Assembly: GCA_001464375.1 (NCBI GenBank)
Contig: LNEW01000188.1
Location: 1 to 36,277, forward strand
DNA: 36,277 nt
Reading direction: 5' to 3'
Source: Rhodospirillales bacterium Ga0074136
Lineage (GTDB): Bacteria; Pseudomonadota; Alphaproteobacteria; Acetobacterales; Acetobacteraceae
Below the pieces are notes generated by a model. It saw only the letters and a program-made list of their open reading frames with translations. It did no database searches and was not told the DNA's origin. A program made the position numbers and the translations under genes. Shown here piece by piece: positions 17,335 through 24,980 of the stretch (position 1 is the stretch's first letter; each line of letters opens with the position of its first letter).

Positions 17335-18539
17335 TCAGCTCCGGACCAGCGGGCAGTTGCCCTCGGCGATCGGGCGGAAGGCCTCGTTCGCCGGCGTGGT
17401 CTGCAGCAGCTTGTAGAAATCCCACGGGCCGCGGGATTCCGACGGCGCCTTCACCTCGAACAGGAAGGACGGGATCAGCCGGCGGCCATCGGCGCGGATG
17501 GTGCCGGTGCCGAAGCAGTCATCCTCTGACGGTGTCGCCTTCATGCGGTTGATCAGTTCGACGCCCGACGCCTTCGCCGCCGGCACGCCCATGGCGGCGA
17601 CGGTCTTGAGGAAATGCAGCGTCGCGGAATAGCAGCCCGCATGGATCATGTTCGGGTAGTTGGTCGGCGTCCGGCGCACGATGCGCTGCGTCCAGGCGCG
17701 GGTCTTGTCGTTGGTGTCCCAGTAGAAGGATTCCGTGCAGACCAGCCCCTGCGCCGTCTGCAGGCCGATGCCCTGGACGTCGTTCACGAACAGCAGCAGC
17801 GCGGCCAGCTTCACGCCCCGCCGCGTGATGCCGAATTCGGCGGCCTGCTTCACGCAGTTCGCGGTGTCCGCGCCGGCATTGGCCAGGCCGATCACCTTGG
17901 CGCGCGAGGCCTGCGCCTGCACCAGGAAGGACGAGAAATCCGTCGTGCCCGGGAAGGGCGTGCGCACCCTGCCGCACGCACGAAATTCGCGTTGTCGCGC
18001 TCAAGCGCATGGCCGAAGGCGTAGTCGGCGGTGATGAAGAACCAGGTGTCGCCGCCGGCGCGCACCATCGCCCCGCCGGTCGACTTCGCCAGCATGTAGG
18101 TGTCGTAGGCCCAGTGGATGGTGTTGGGCGAACAGGCCGGCCCGGTCATGTCCGCGGTGGCGGAACCGACATTCAGGTACGCCTTGTTCTTCTCACGCGC
18201 GATCTGGTTGACCGCGAGCCCGACCGAAGATGTCGGCACGTCGATGATCACGTCGACGCCCTGGTCGTACCATTGCCGCGCGATGTTGGAGCCGACATCG
18301 GGGCGGTTCTGGTGGTCGGCTTCCACCACCTCGACCGTGAAGCCATGGCTGGCGCCGAACTCCGCCACCGCTTCGCGCGTGCAGGCGACGGAGGTGGGGC
18401 CGGTATTGTCGCGGTAGGTGCCCGACATGTCGGTCAGCACGCCAACGCGAATGGTGTTGGCCTGCGCGCGGGCGCGCGACAGGGGCGCGATCGCGGCGGC
18501 AGTGCCGGCGGCGAGTGCGCTGCGGCGGGTCAGCTCCAT
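17335..18539 (-). pseudogene. Liv-type ABC substrate-binding protein, paralogue 2, frameshifted by a 19-bp deletion
   Basis: A full receptor gene in outline: twin-arginine-like signal (MELTRRSALAAG), N-lobe opening IRVGVLTDMSGTYRD, and C-terminus GNCPLVRS. The frame breaks at about 17969-17985. The N-terminal frame ends in HALERDNANFVRAAG and then runs into unrelated codons, while the rest continues from VRTPFPGTTDFSSF in another frame. Alignment with paralogue 3 shows that 19 bases encoding GRVLGA are missing, which shifts the frame. As written the gene cannot make a complete receptor. The ATG at 18539 has AGGAGG nine bases upstream. The rest of the gene looks intact, so the lesion is recent or an assembly artefact. 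Confidence 0.9.
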
Positions 18540-18611
18540 GGGGCACATCCTCCTGTTGATTGTCGTCGAACCCGGGCGGGGTCTATCCCCGCCCGGGGCA
18601 TCAGGCACGGA

Positions 18612-19859
18612 TCAGCTGCGCACGAGCGAGCAGCCGCCTTCGGCGAGCGGGCGGAAGGCCTCGTCCGCCGCGGTGGTCTGCAGCAGCTTGTAGTAGTCCC
18701 ACGGGCCGCGGCTTTCGGCCGGGGTCTTCACTTCCAGCAGGTAGGCCGGGCAGAGCCGCCGGCCATCGACGCGGATGGACCCGGCGCCGAAGGCGTCGTC
18801 CTGCGTCGGCATCGCCTTCATGCGCGTGACGGTCGCCGTGCCGTCGGCCTTGGCGGCCGGCACGCCCATCTCCATCACCGCCTTGAGGTAGTGCATGGTG
18901 CCGGAATAGCAGCCGGCCTGCGCCATGCCCGGGCGCAGCCCCTGCGGCATGTTCGGCAGCACGCGGGCGGTGAAGGCGCGCGTGCCTTCATTGAGGTCCC
19001 AGTAGAAGGTCTCGGTGCAGACCAGGCCCTGCGCCGTCTGCAGGCCCAGCGAATGCACGTCGGAGATGAACATCAGCAGCGCCGCCAGCTTCACGCCGCG
19101 CCGCGTGACGCCGAATTCCGCCGCCTGCTTGATCGAGTTGATGGTGTCGCCGCCGGCGTTCGCCAGGCCGATCACCTTGGCGCGCGAGGCCTGCGCCTGC
19201 ACCAGGAAGGACGAGAAATCCGTCGTGCCCGGGAAGGGCGTGCGCACCGCGCCCAGCACGCGCCCGCCGGCGGCCCGCACGAAATTGCCGGTGTCGCGTT
19301 CCAGCGCATGGCCGAAGGCGTAGTCGGCCGTGATGAAGAACCAGGTGTCGCCGCCGGCGCGCACCATCGCCCCGCCGGTCGACTTCGCCAGCATGTAGGT
19401 GTCGTAGGTCCAGTGCACCGTATTGGGCGAACAGGCCGAGCCCGTCAGGTCCGAGGTCGCGCCCGACGAGTTGATGAAGACCTTGTTCTTCTCGCGCACC
19501 ACCGTGTTCACCGCGAGCGCGACCGACGATGTCGGCACGTCGATGATCATGTCCACGCCGTCGCGGTCGATCCATTGGCGGGAGATGTTCACGCCCACAT
19601 CCGGGCGGTTCTGATGGTCGCCCACCACGACGTCCACGTTGATGCCGCGCGCCGCGAGGCCGAGATCGGCGATCGCCTGCCGCACGCAGGCGACCGAGCC
19701 TGGCCCGTTCACGTCACGATACAGGCCGGACTGATCATTCAGCACGCCGATCTTGACGGTATTGGCAGCCTGCGCGCGGGCCGAGCGATAGGGCAGCGCG
19801 CCCCAGGCGGCGCCGGTGGCGCCGGCGGCAAGGACGCTGCGGCGGTTGACTGCGGGCAT
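18612..19859 (-). CDS. Liv-type ABC substrate-binding protein, paralogue 3
   Basis: Intact periplasmic receptor, 415 residues from the ATG at 19859 (GGGAGA five bases upstream; the TTG one codon earlier is not preferred). Signal peptide PAVNRRSVLAAGATG...ARAQA is twin-arginine-like. N-lobe: NTVKIGVLNDQSGLYRD; hinge region with WIDRDGVDMIIDVPTSS; middle HALERDTGNFVRAAGGRVLG; end GGCSLVRS. The signal and N-lobe are closest to paralogue 4, but two stretches of 87 and 79 bases are identical to paralogue 2, a sign of gene conversion or recent duplication. It probably delivers a related ligand to the shared LivHMGF core. Confidence 0.93.
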   Translation of the reverse strand: MPAVNRRSVLAAGATGAAWGALPYRSARAQAANTVKIGVLNDQSGLYRDVNGPGSVACVRQAIADLGLAARGINVDVVVGDHQNRPDVGVNISRQWIDRDGVDMIIDVPTSSVALAVNTVVREKNKVFINSSGATSDLTGSACSPNTVHWTYDTYMLAKSTGGAMVRAGGDTWFFITADYAFGHALERDTGNFVRAAGGRVLGAVRTPFPGTTDFSSFLVQAQASRAKVIGLANAGGDTINSIKQAAEFGVTRRGVKLAALLMFISDVHSLGLQTAQGLVCTETFYWDLNEGTRAFTARVLPNMPQGLRPGMAQAGCYSGTMHYLKAVMEMGVPAAKADGTATVTRMKAMPTQDDAFGAGSIRVDGRRLCPAYLLEVKTPAESRGPWDYYKLLQTTAADEAFRPLAEGGCSLVRS

Positions 19860-19908
19860 CAATATCTCCCTGTGGTCGTCTGTTGGCGCCGTGCGCCGCG
19901 GATTGAAC

Positions 19909-21147
19909 TCAGCTGCGCACCAGCGCGCAGCCGCCGGCGGCGACCGGGCGGAAGGCCTGGTCCGCCGGGGTGGTCTGGAGCAGCTTGTAGTAGTCGTAGG
20001 GCGCGCGGCTTTCGCCCGGCGCCTTCACCTCGAACAGGTAGGCCGGCGTCAGCTTGCGCCCGTCCGCGCGGACCGAACCGGGGCCGAAGGCGTCGTCGTC
20101 GGTCGGCAGCGCCTTCATGCGCGCGACGGTGGCGGCGCCGTCCTTGGCGGCGGCGACACCCATTTCCTTCACCGCCTTGAGGTAGTGCAGCGTGGCGGAA
20201 TAGCAGCCGGCCTGCACCATCGTGGGCGGTGCCTGGTTGGGCATGCGCGGGCGCACGCGGGTGGTGAAGGCGCGGGTGCGGTCGTTGAGGTCCCAGTAGA
20301 AGGTCTCGGTCAGCACCAGGCCCTGCGCGGTCTGCAGCCCCAGCGAATGCACGTCGCTGAGGAAGACCAGCAGACCCGCCAGCTTCACGCCGCGGCGCGT
20401 CAGGCCGAACTCCGCCGCCTGCTTGATGCAGTTGGTGGTGTCCGACCCGGCATTGGCGAGCCCCACCACCTTGGCCCGCGAGGTCTGCGCCTGCAGCAGG
20501 AAGGACGAGAAGTCCGCCGTCCCCGGGAAGGGCGTGCGCACCTGGCCGAGCACGCGACCGCCGGCCTGGCGGACGAAATTCGCCGTGTCGCGTTCCAGCG
20601 CATGGCCGAAGGCGTAGTCGGCGGTGATGAAGTACCAGCTGTCGCCGCCGGCACGCACCATCGCGCCGCCGGTGGAATTCGCCAGCATCCAGGTGTCGTA
20701 GGTCCAATGGATGGTGTTGGCGGTGCAGGCTGCCGCCGTGAGGTCGGAGGTCGCCGCCCCCGAATTCAGCATGATCTTGTTCTTCTCGCGCACCAGTTGG
20801 TTCAGCGCGAGGGCGACCGACGACGTCGTGCCGTCGGTGATCATGTCCACGCCGTCGCGGTCGATCCATTGGCGCGCGATGGTGGACCCGACATCCGGGC
20901 GGTTCTGGTGGTCCGCTTCCACCACCTCGACGTTGAAGCCCTGCGAACCGAATTCCTGGATCGCCTGGCGCACGCAGGCGGTCGCACCCGGGCCGCCGAG
21001 GTCGCGATACATGCCCGAGCCATCGCCCAGCACGCCGATCTTGATGGTGTTGGCGGCCTGGGCGCGCGCCGAGCGATACGGCAGTGCGCCCCAGGCTGCG
21101 GCCACGCTGGCGCCGGCGAGGATTCCGCGGCGGGTGGTCTGGCTCAT
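19909..21147 (-). CDS. Liv-type ABC substrate-binding protein, paralogue 4
   Basis: Intact periplasmic receptor, 412 residues from the ATG at 21147, which has AGGAGA seven bases upstream; a longer frame to 21183 adds only a non-signal stretch. Signal SQTTRRGILAGASVA...ARAQA is twin-arginine-like. N-lobe: NTIKIGVLGDGSGMYRD. It differs from the others at the hinge (MITDGTTSSVALALN instead of the DVPTSS of the other three), which lies near the ligand cleft, so its ligand may differ. C-terminus GGCALVRS. It is the first receptor gene after the ATPases. Confidence 0.93.
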   Translation of the reverse strand: MSQTTRRGILAGASVAAAWGALPYRSARAQAANTIKIGVLGDGSGMYRDLGGPGATACVRQAIQEFGSQGFNVEVVEADHQNRPDVGSTIARQWIDRDGVDMITDGTTSSVALALNQLVREKNKIMLNSGAATSDLTAAACTANTIHWTYDTWMLANSTGGAMVRAGGDSWYFITADYAFGHALERDTANFVRQAGGRVLGQVRTPFPGTADFSSFLLQAQTSRAKVVGLANAGSDTTNCIKQAAEFGLTRRGVKLAGLLVFLSDVHSLGLQTAQGLVLTETFYWDLNDRTRAFTTRVRPRMPNQAPPTMVQAGCYSATLHYLKAVKEMGVAAAKDGAATVARMKALPTDDDAFGPGSVRADGRKLTPAYLFEVKAPGESRAPYDYYKLLQTTPADQAFRPVAAGGCALVRS

Positions 21148-21199
21148 GGATCGATCTCCTGAAGTCGCGGCGCAGCGCGCCAAGGCGTGGTGGGCGTCG

Positions 21200-21946
21200 T
21201 CAGACGCCGAGATAGGCGTGCAGCCGGTCCATCGAGGCTTCCAGATCCTCGTTGCGGACCATGTCCACCACGCGCCCGTGTTCCATCACGTAGTGGCGGT
21301 CGGCGACGGTCTGCGCGAAGCGGAAATTCTGCTCGACCAGCAGCACCGTGAACCCGCGGCGCTTGAGTTCGCGAATGGTGCGCCCGATCTGCTGCACGAT
21401 GACGGGCGCGAGGCCTTCGCTCGGTTCATCCAGCAGCAGCAGCTTTGCGCCGGTGCGCAGGATGCGCCCGATCGCCAGCATCTGCTGTTCGCCGCCCGAC
21501 AGCTTGGTGCCCTGGCTGCGCGCGCGTTCCTTGAGGTTGGGGAACAGCTCGTAGATCTCGCTGACCGGCAGCCCGCCCGGTCGTACCACCGGGGGCAGCA
21601 TCAGGTTCTCGGTCACGTCCAGCGAGGCGAAGATCCCGCGTTCCTCCGGGCAATAGGCGATGCCCGACCGCGCGATGACGTCCGAGCGCGCGCCGATCAG
21701 CTCCCGCCCCGCGTAATGGATCGACCCCGAGCGCTTCGGCACCAGGCCCATGATCGAACGCAGCGTGGTGGTCTTGCCCGCGCCGTTGCGTCCGAGCAGC
21801 GTGACCACCTCGCCCTCGTGGATGTCGAGCGTGACGCCATGCAGCACGTGGCTTTCGCCGTACCAGGCTTCGAGGCCCTTCACGACCATCAGGGGCGATC
21901 CGCCCTCCTGGGCAGCCAGCGGCAGGGTGGCAAGGGCGTCAGCCAT
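21200..21946 (-). CDS. livF: Branched-chain amino acid-type ABC ATPase (LivF)
   Basis: Cytoplasmic ATPase, 248 residues. Walker A GRNGAGKTTT, LivF-specific GIAYCPEERGIFASLDVTENL, signature LSGGEQQMLAIGRIL, Walker B LLLLDEPSEGLAP, switch VLLVEQNF. The EPSEGLAP form distinguishes LivF from LivG. The start overlaps livG by eight bases. It drives uptake together with LivG. Confidence 0.95.
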   Translation of the reverse strand: MADALATLPLAAQEGGSPLMVVKGLEAWYGESHVLHGVTLDIHEGEVVTLLGRNGAGKTTTLRSIMGLVPKRSGSIHYAGRELIGARSDVIARSGIAYCPEERGIFASLDVTENLMLPPVVRPGGLPVSEIYELFPNLKERARSQGTKLSGGEQQMLAIGRILRTGAKLLLLDEPSEGLAPVIVQQIGRTIRELKRRGFTVLLVEQNFRFAQTVADRHYVMEHGRVVDMVRNEDLEASMDRLHAYLGV

Positions 21947-22712
21947 GGGCGGCCTCCGTCGCGGGGGCTTCGCTGCCGAGATAGGCGGCGATCACCTCGG
22001 GGTTGCGGGCGACGGATGCGTAGTCGCCCTCGGCCAGCACGGACCCGCGCGCCAGCACGGTGATGGTGTCGCACAGGCCGGACACGACCTTGAGGTTGTG
22101 CTCGACCAGCAGCACGGTGCGCCCGACCGCCACACGCTTCACCAGCGCCACGATGCGGTCCACATCGTCATGCGCCATGCCCGCGGTGGGTTCGTCGAGC
22201 AGCAGCATCACCGGGTCGAGCGCCAGGGTCGTCGCGATCTCCAGCGCACGCTTGCGGCCATAGGGCAGTTCGCCCGCGGTCAGGTTCGCGTAGGTCGACA
22301 GCCCGACATCATCGAGCAGTTCCCGGGCGCGCGAATCGAAGCCGCGCAGCACCGTGTCGGACCGCCAGAAGTCGAAGGATCCACCGCGCTGGCGCTGGAG
22401 TGCCACACGCACATTCTCCAGCACCGACAGATGCGGGAACACCGCGGAGATCTGGAACGACCGGGCCAGGCCCAGCCGCGCGATCTGCGCCGGCTTCATG
22501 CCGGTGATGTCGCGCCCGTCGTAGCGGATGGTCCCGCGCGTCGGCAGCAGGAACTTGGTGAGAAGGTTGAAACAGGTGGTCTTGCCCGCGCCGTTCGGGC
22601 CGATCAGCCCGTGGATCGTGCCGCGGCGTACCGACAGGTTCACGTCGTTCACGGCGACGAAGCCGCGAAACTCCTTCGTCAGGCCGCTGGTTTCCAGAAT
22701 CGCGTCGGACAC
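21939..22712 (-). CDS. livG: Branched-chain amino acid-type ABC ATPase (LivG)
   Basis: Cytoplasmic ATPase, 257 residues when started at the GTG at 22712 (GGGGAG about ten bases upstream). A second GTG at 22757 would add 15 non-conserved residues and overlaps an inverted repeat, so it is less likely. Walker A GPNGAGKTT, LivG-type LARSFQISAVFPHLSVLENV, signature region LPYGRKRALEIATTLALDP, Walker B MLLLDEPTAGMA, switch VLLVEHNLKVV. The signature departs from LSGG (LPYG), which is normal for LivG. It is the first gene of the long transporter unit. Confidence 0.94.
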   Translation of the reverse strand: MSDAILETSGLTKEFRGFVAVNDVNLSVRRGTIHGLIGPNGAGKTTCFNLLTKFLLPTRGTIRYDGRDITGMKPAQIARLGLARSFQISAVFPHLSVLENVRVALQRQRGGSFDFWRSDTVLRGFDSRARELLDDVGLSTYANLTAGELPYGRKRALEIATTLALDPVMLLLDEPTAGMAHDDVDRIVALVKRVAVGRTVLLVEHNLKVVSGLCDTITVLARGSVLAEGDYASVARNPEVIAAYLGSEAPATEAAHG

Positions 22713-22750
22713 GCTTGAACCGCTCCCCTTCCCGCCGGCCTGGACGGCCG

Positions 22751-22771
22751 ATCGCACTTCGATACTGCGAT
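22751..22771 (-). promoter_or_regulatory. Operator-like inverted repeat upstream of the liv operon
   Basis: ATCGCA (22751-22756) faces TGCGAT (22766-22771) with nine bases between, centred about 50 bases upstream of the livG GTG. On the minus strand a weak promoter-like pair (TTGCGC at 22792-22797 and TACATC, partly overlapping the dyad, 18 bases later) lies next to it. A repressor or activator site for the operon is inferred. No cognate regulator gene is adjacent. Confidence 0.35.
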
Positions 22772-22862
22772 GTAGGCGAGGCGCGGTGCGCCGCGCAAGG
22801 CAGGCCCGCGTTCCACGCAGGGTTTTTCCGCAGCCGGGGCGACGGCCCGGCGCCGTTGCACG

Positions 22863-22893
22863 AAAAAGGGGCAGCCGGTTGCCCGGCCGCCCC
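22863..22893 (-). terminator. Intrinsic terminator of trigger factor gene
   Basis: On the minus strand GGGGCGGCCGG, loop GCAA, CCGGCTGCCCC (one G-U pair) forms an 11-pair stem followed at once by TTTTT. It lies 24 bases past the tig stop and before the liv promoter region, so the two units are transcriptionally separate. Confidence 0.85.
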
Positions 22894-22916
22894 TGTCATG
22901 TTGACGCAGCGCAGCT

Positions 22917-24755
22917 TCAGGCGACGGCGGCGGAGAGTTCCTCGGGCGTCACCTGGCGCTCGCTCACCTTGGCGAGTTCCAGCATGAAGTCGACGACCTT
23001 CTCCTCGAAGATCGGCGCGCGGAGATTCTCGGCCGCCTGCGGATTCTTGCGGAAGAACTCCAGCACCTGCTGTTCCTGGCCGGGGTAGCGCGAGGCCTCC
23101 TGGCGGACCGCGCGCGTCATTTCCTCCTGGCCGACCTGGACGTTGTTGGCGCGGCCGATCTCCGACAGCATCAGCCCGAGGCGGATGCGGCGCTCGGCGA
23201 TGGTGCGGTATTCGGCCTTCAGCGTCCCCTCGTCCTTGCCCTGGTCGTCGGCATCGAGCCGGCCGGCCTTGAGATCGGCCTCGACGCGCTGCCAGATCTG
23301 CGCGAATTCGGCCTCGACCATGCCCTCGGGCACCTGGAAGGACGCGCGGTCCGCGAGCACGTCGAGCAGCGCGCGCTTCACCTTCATGCGCGACAGCGCG
23401 TCGTATTCGCGCTGCAGCGACCCGCGGATCGCGTCCTTGAGCGCCGCCAGGTCGGCCATGCCGACGGCCTTCGCCAGCTCGTCGTCGATGGCGACGGCGC
23501 GGCGCGCCTTCAGCGCCTTGGCGGCGATGGTGAAGCGGGCATGCTTGCCGGCCAGGTCCGCCGACCCGTAGTCGGCCGGGAAGGTCACGTCGATGTCGCG
23601 GCTGTCGCCCGGCGCCATCCCGACCATCTGCTCGGTGAAGCCGGGGATGAAGCCCTGGCCGCCGACCTCGATGGGCATGTCGGTCGCCGCACCGCCGGCG
23701 AAGGCGGGCGCCTCGCCTTCCTCGGCGCCGGCCACCACGCGCATCGGGCCGACACGCAGCGTCAAATCCACCACCGACCCGGCAGGGATGGCAATGTCGA
23801 TGACAGGCCGCGCGAAGGCCAGCGCGGCATCGGCGGTCAGTTCGAAGGTCGCGCGGTCGCCATGCGCGTTCAGGCTGCAGTTCGCGCGGGTCGAGCGCAG
23901 GAACCCATCCGCCGAGCGTTCATTGAAGCCAAAATGCGCGCCGGCACCCGGCGGCAGCGTGCCGGCGGCGACATGCGCCTGCACCGAGAGCGTGTAGACC
24001 GCGCCGGGCTTCGCCGGCAGGCCGCCGGGGCGGGCGGCAAAGATGCGGATGAAGCCGGCCTCGGTCGCCGTGCCGGTGACCTTGGCGTCGAAATACGGCA
24101 GGCCGCGCTCGGTGCCGATCGCCGCGACCTCGCTGGCGAGGCCCGCCGAGACATCCACCGACCATTCGCCGGGCACCTCGCCGGGGCTGCCGGGGCGCGC
24201 GCCCAGGCCGACGCCGTTCTTCACCAGGTTCTGCGGCAGCCGGCCGGTGAAGTCGCAGACCAGGATGTCGCCGATGCCGGCGGCGCGGGGTTCGGCATCT
24301 TCCAGCGTGCCGTTGCGCTCGGCGATGGAGGCCAGCGCCTTGTCGATCGCCTCATCCGTCGGTTCAGTCTTGAGGCGTTCGAGTTCGATGCCGGCGAATT
24401 CGGGCATCGGCACCTCGGGCAGCACCTCGAGGTCCATGCGGAATTCGAGGTCAGCCCCCTCGGCGAAGTTCACGATGTCGATCTTGGGCTGCAGCGCGGG
24501 CTTGAGGCCGCGGTCGGTCACCACCTGGCGCGAGGCGTCGGAGACCTGCTGTTCCAGCACCTCACCGAGCACGGCGGCGCCGTAGCGCTGCTTGACCACC
24601 GACATCGGCACCTTGCCAGGGCGGAAGCCGGGCATGGAGACGGTCTTGGCGATCTCGGCCAGGCGCTTGTCGCGCGTGGTGGCGATGTCCGCCGCGGTGA
24701 CGGTGACGGAAAAGGCTCGCTTCAGCCCGTCATTCGCGAGCTCGGTGACCTGCAT
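22917..24755 (-). CDS. tig: Trigger factor with a large domain inserted in its FKBP domain
   Basis: Ribosome-bound chaperone and peptidyl-prolyl isomerase, 612 residues instead of the usual 430-480. Start at 24755 (MQVTELANDGLKRAFSV, typical). Ribosome-binding signature GFRPGKVP at 43-50; N-domain to about 120; FKBP domain begins at about 160 (GDILVCDFTGRL). It is then interrupted and resumes at about 350 with AFAGGAATDMPIEVGGQGFIPGF and ends near 415; the C-terminal helical chaperone domain runs to 612 (FFRKNPQAAENLRAPIFEE). Residues about 174-346 are extra and do not belong to trigger factor. Both junctions are in frame. The gene follows tRNA-Leu, as often in this class, but clpP does not follow. 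The chaperone arms look complete, so it is probably functional. Confidence 0.95.
   Translation of the reverse strand: MQVTELANDGLKRAFSVTVTAADIATTRDKRLAEIAKTVSMPGFRPGKVPMSVVKQRYGAAVLGEVLEQQVSDASRQVVTDRGLKPALQPKIDIVNFAEGADLEFRMDLEVLPEVPMPEFAGIELERLKTEPTDEAIDKALASIAERNGTLEDAEPRAAGIGDILVCDFTGRLPQNLVKNGVGLGARPGSPGEVPGEWSVDVSAGLASEVAAIGTERGLPYFDAKVTGTATEAGFIRIFAARPGGLPAKPGAVYTLSVQAHVAAGTLPPGAGAHFGFNERSADGFLRSTRANCSLNAHGDRATFELTADAALAFARPVIDIAIPAGSVVDLTLRVGPMRVVAGAEEGEAPAFAGGAATDMPIEVGGQGFIPGFTEQMVGMAPGDSRDIDVTFPADYGSADLAGKHARFTIAAKALKARRAVAIDDELAKAVGMADLAALKDAIRGSLQREYDALSRMKVKRALLDVLADRASFQVPEGMVEAEFAQIWQRVEADLKAGRLDADDQGKDEGTLKAEYRTIAERRIRLGLMLSEIGRANNVQVGQEEMTRAVRQEASRYPGQEQQVLEFFRKNPQAAENLRAPIFEEKVVDFMLELAKVSERQVTPEELSAAVA
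23718..24236 (-). other. Inserted carbohydrate-binding-like (phage-tail-type) domain within tig
   Basis: This segment encodes residues about 174-346 of trigger factor. It begins PQNLVKNGVGLGARPGSPG and has GLPYFDAKVTGTATEAG, PGAVYTLSVQAHVAAGTL, FGFNERSADGFL and ARPVIDIAIPAGSVVDLTLR. That order (naming Asn stretch, PGxPG, YxDxxxxGTA, YTLSVxA, then a closing VDLTLRxG strand) resembles beta-sandwich domains I know from tail-like and surface proteins of alphaproteobacteria and their phages. It enters at the beta-turn after DFTGRL, the position of the short DGE(x)F turn in ordinary trigger factors. This is a different loop from the insert-in-flap domain of SlyD. Family recognition is from memory and not verified. 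Confidence 0.6.
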
Positions 24756-24794
24756 CGAGGGACTTCCAACAGCTAGAGAAAACCGGCGGCGCCT

Positions 24795-24879
24795 TGGTGC
24801 GGGCGAAGGGATTCGAACCCCCACGGCTTGCGCCACCGGAACCTAAATCCGGCGTGTCTGCCAGTTCCACCACGCCCGC
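24795..24879 (-). tRNA. tRNA-Leu (anticodon UAG), CCA encoded
   Basis: The minus strand folds as a long-variable-arm tRNA. Acceptor GCGGGCG (from 24879) pairs with CGCCCGC (24799-24805); discriminator A at 24798; encoded CCA at 24795-24797. Anticodon stem CCGGA/TCCGG encloses TTTAGGT, giving anticodon TAG. The T-arm GGTTCGAATCC is canonical. It lies 39 bases upstream of the tig start and is read in the same direction. Confidence 0.97.
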
Positions 24880-24980
24880 AAGGCGCCATTGGGCGGCAGG
24901 GGCGGGGGTGTAGCGCAGGATGGCGGGGTTTCCAAGCGGGCTCGCCGGCGCGGCCCCGGCCCCGGAGGCTCCGCCACGGC

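Noticed and set aside
17892-17967. Programmed frameshift joining the two halves of binding protein 2
   Set aside because: No slippery heptamer was seen, and the break is explained by 19 missing bases relative to its paralogue.
18009-20180. Plus-strand open frame of 723 codons
   Set aside because: Antisense to the tandem receptor genes; its internal repeats simply mirror the paralogous genes.
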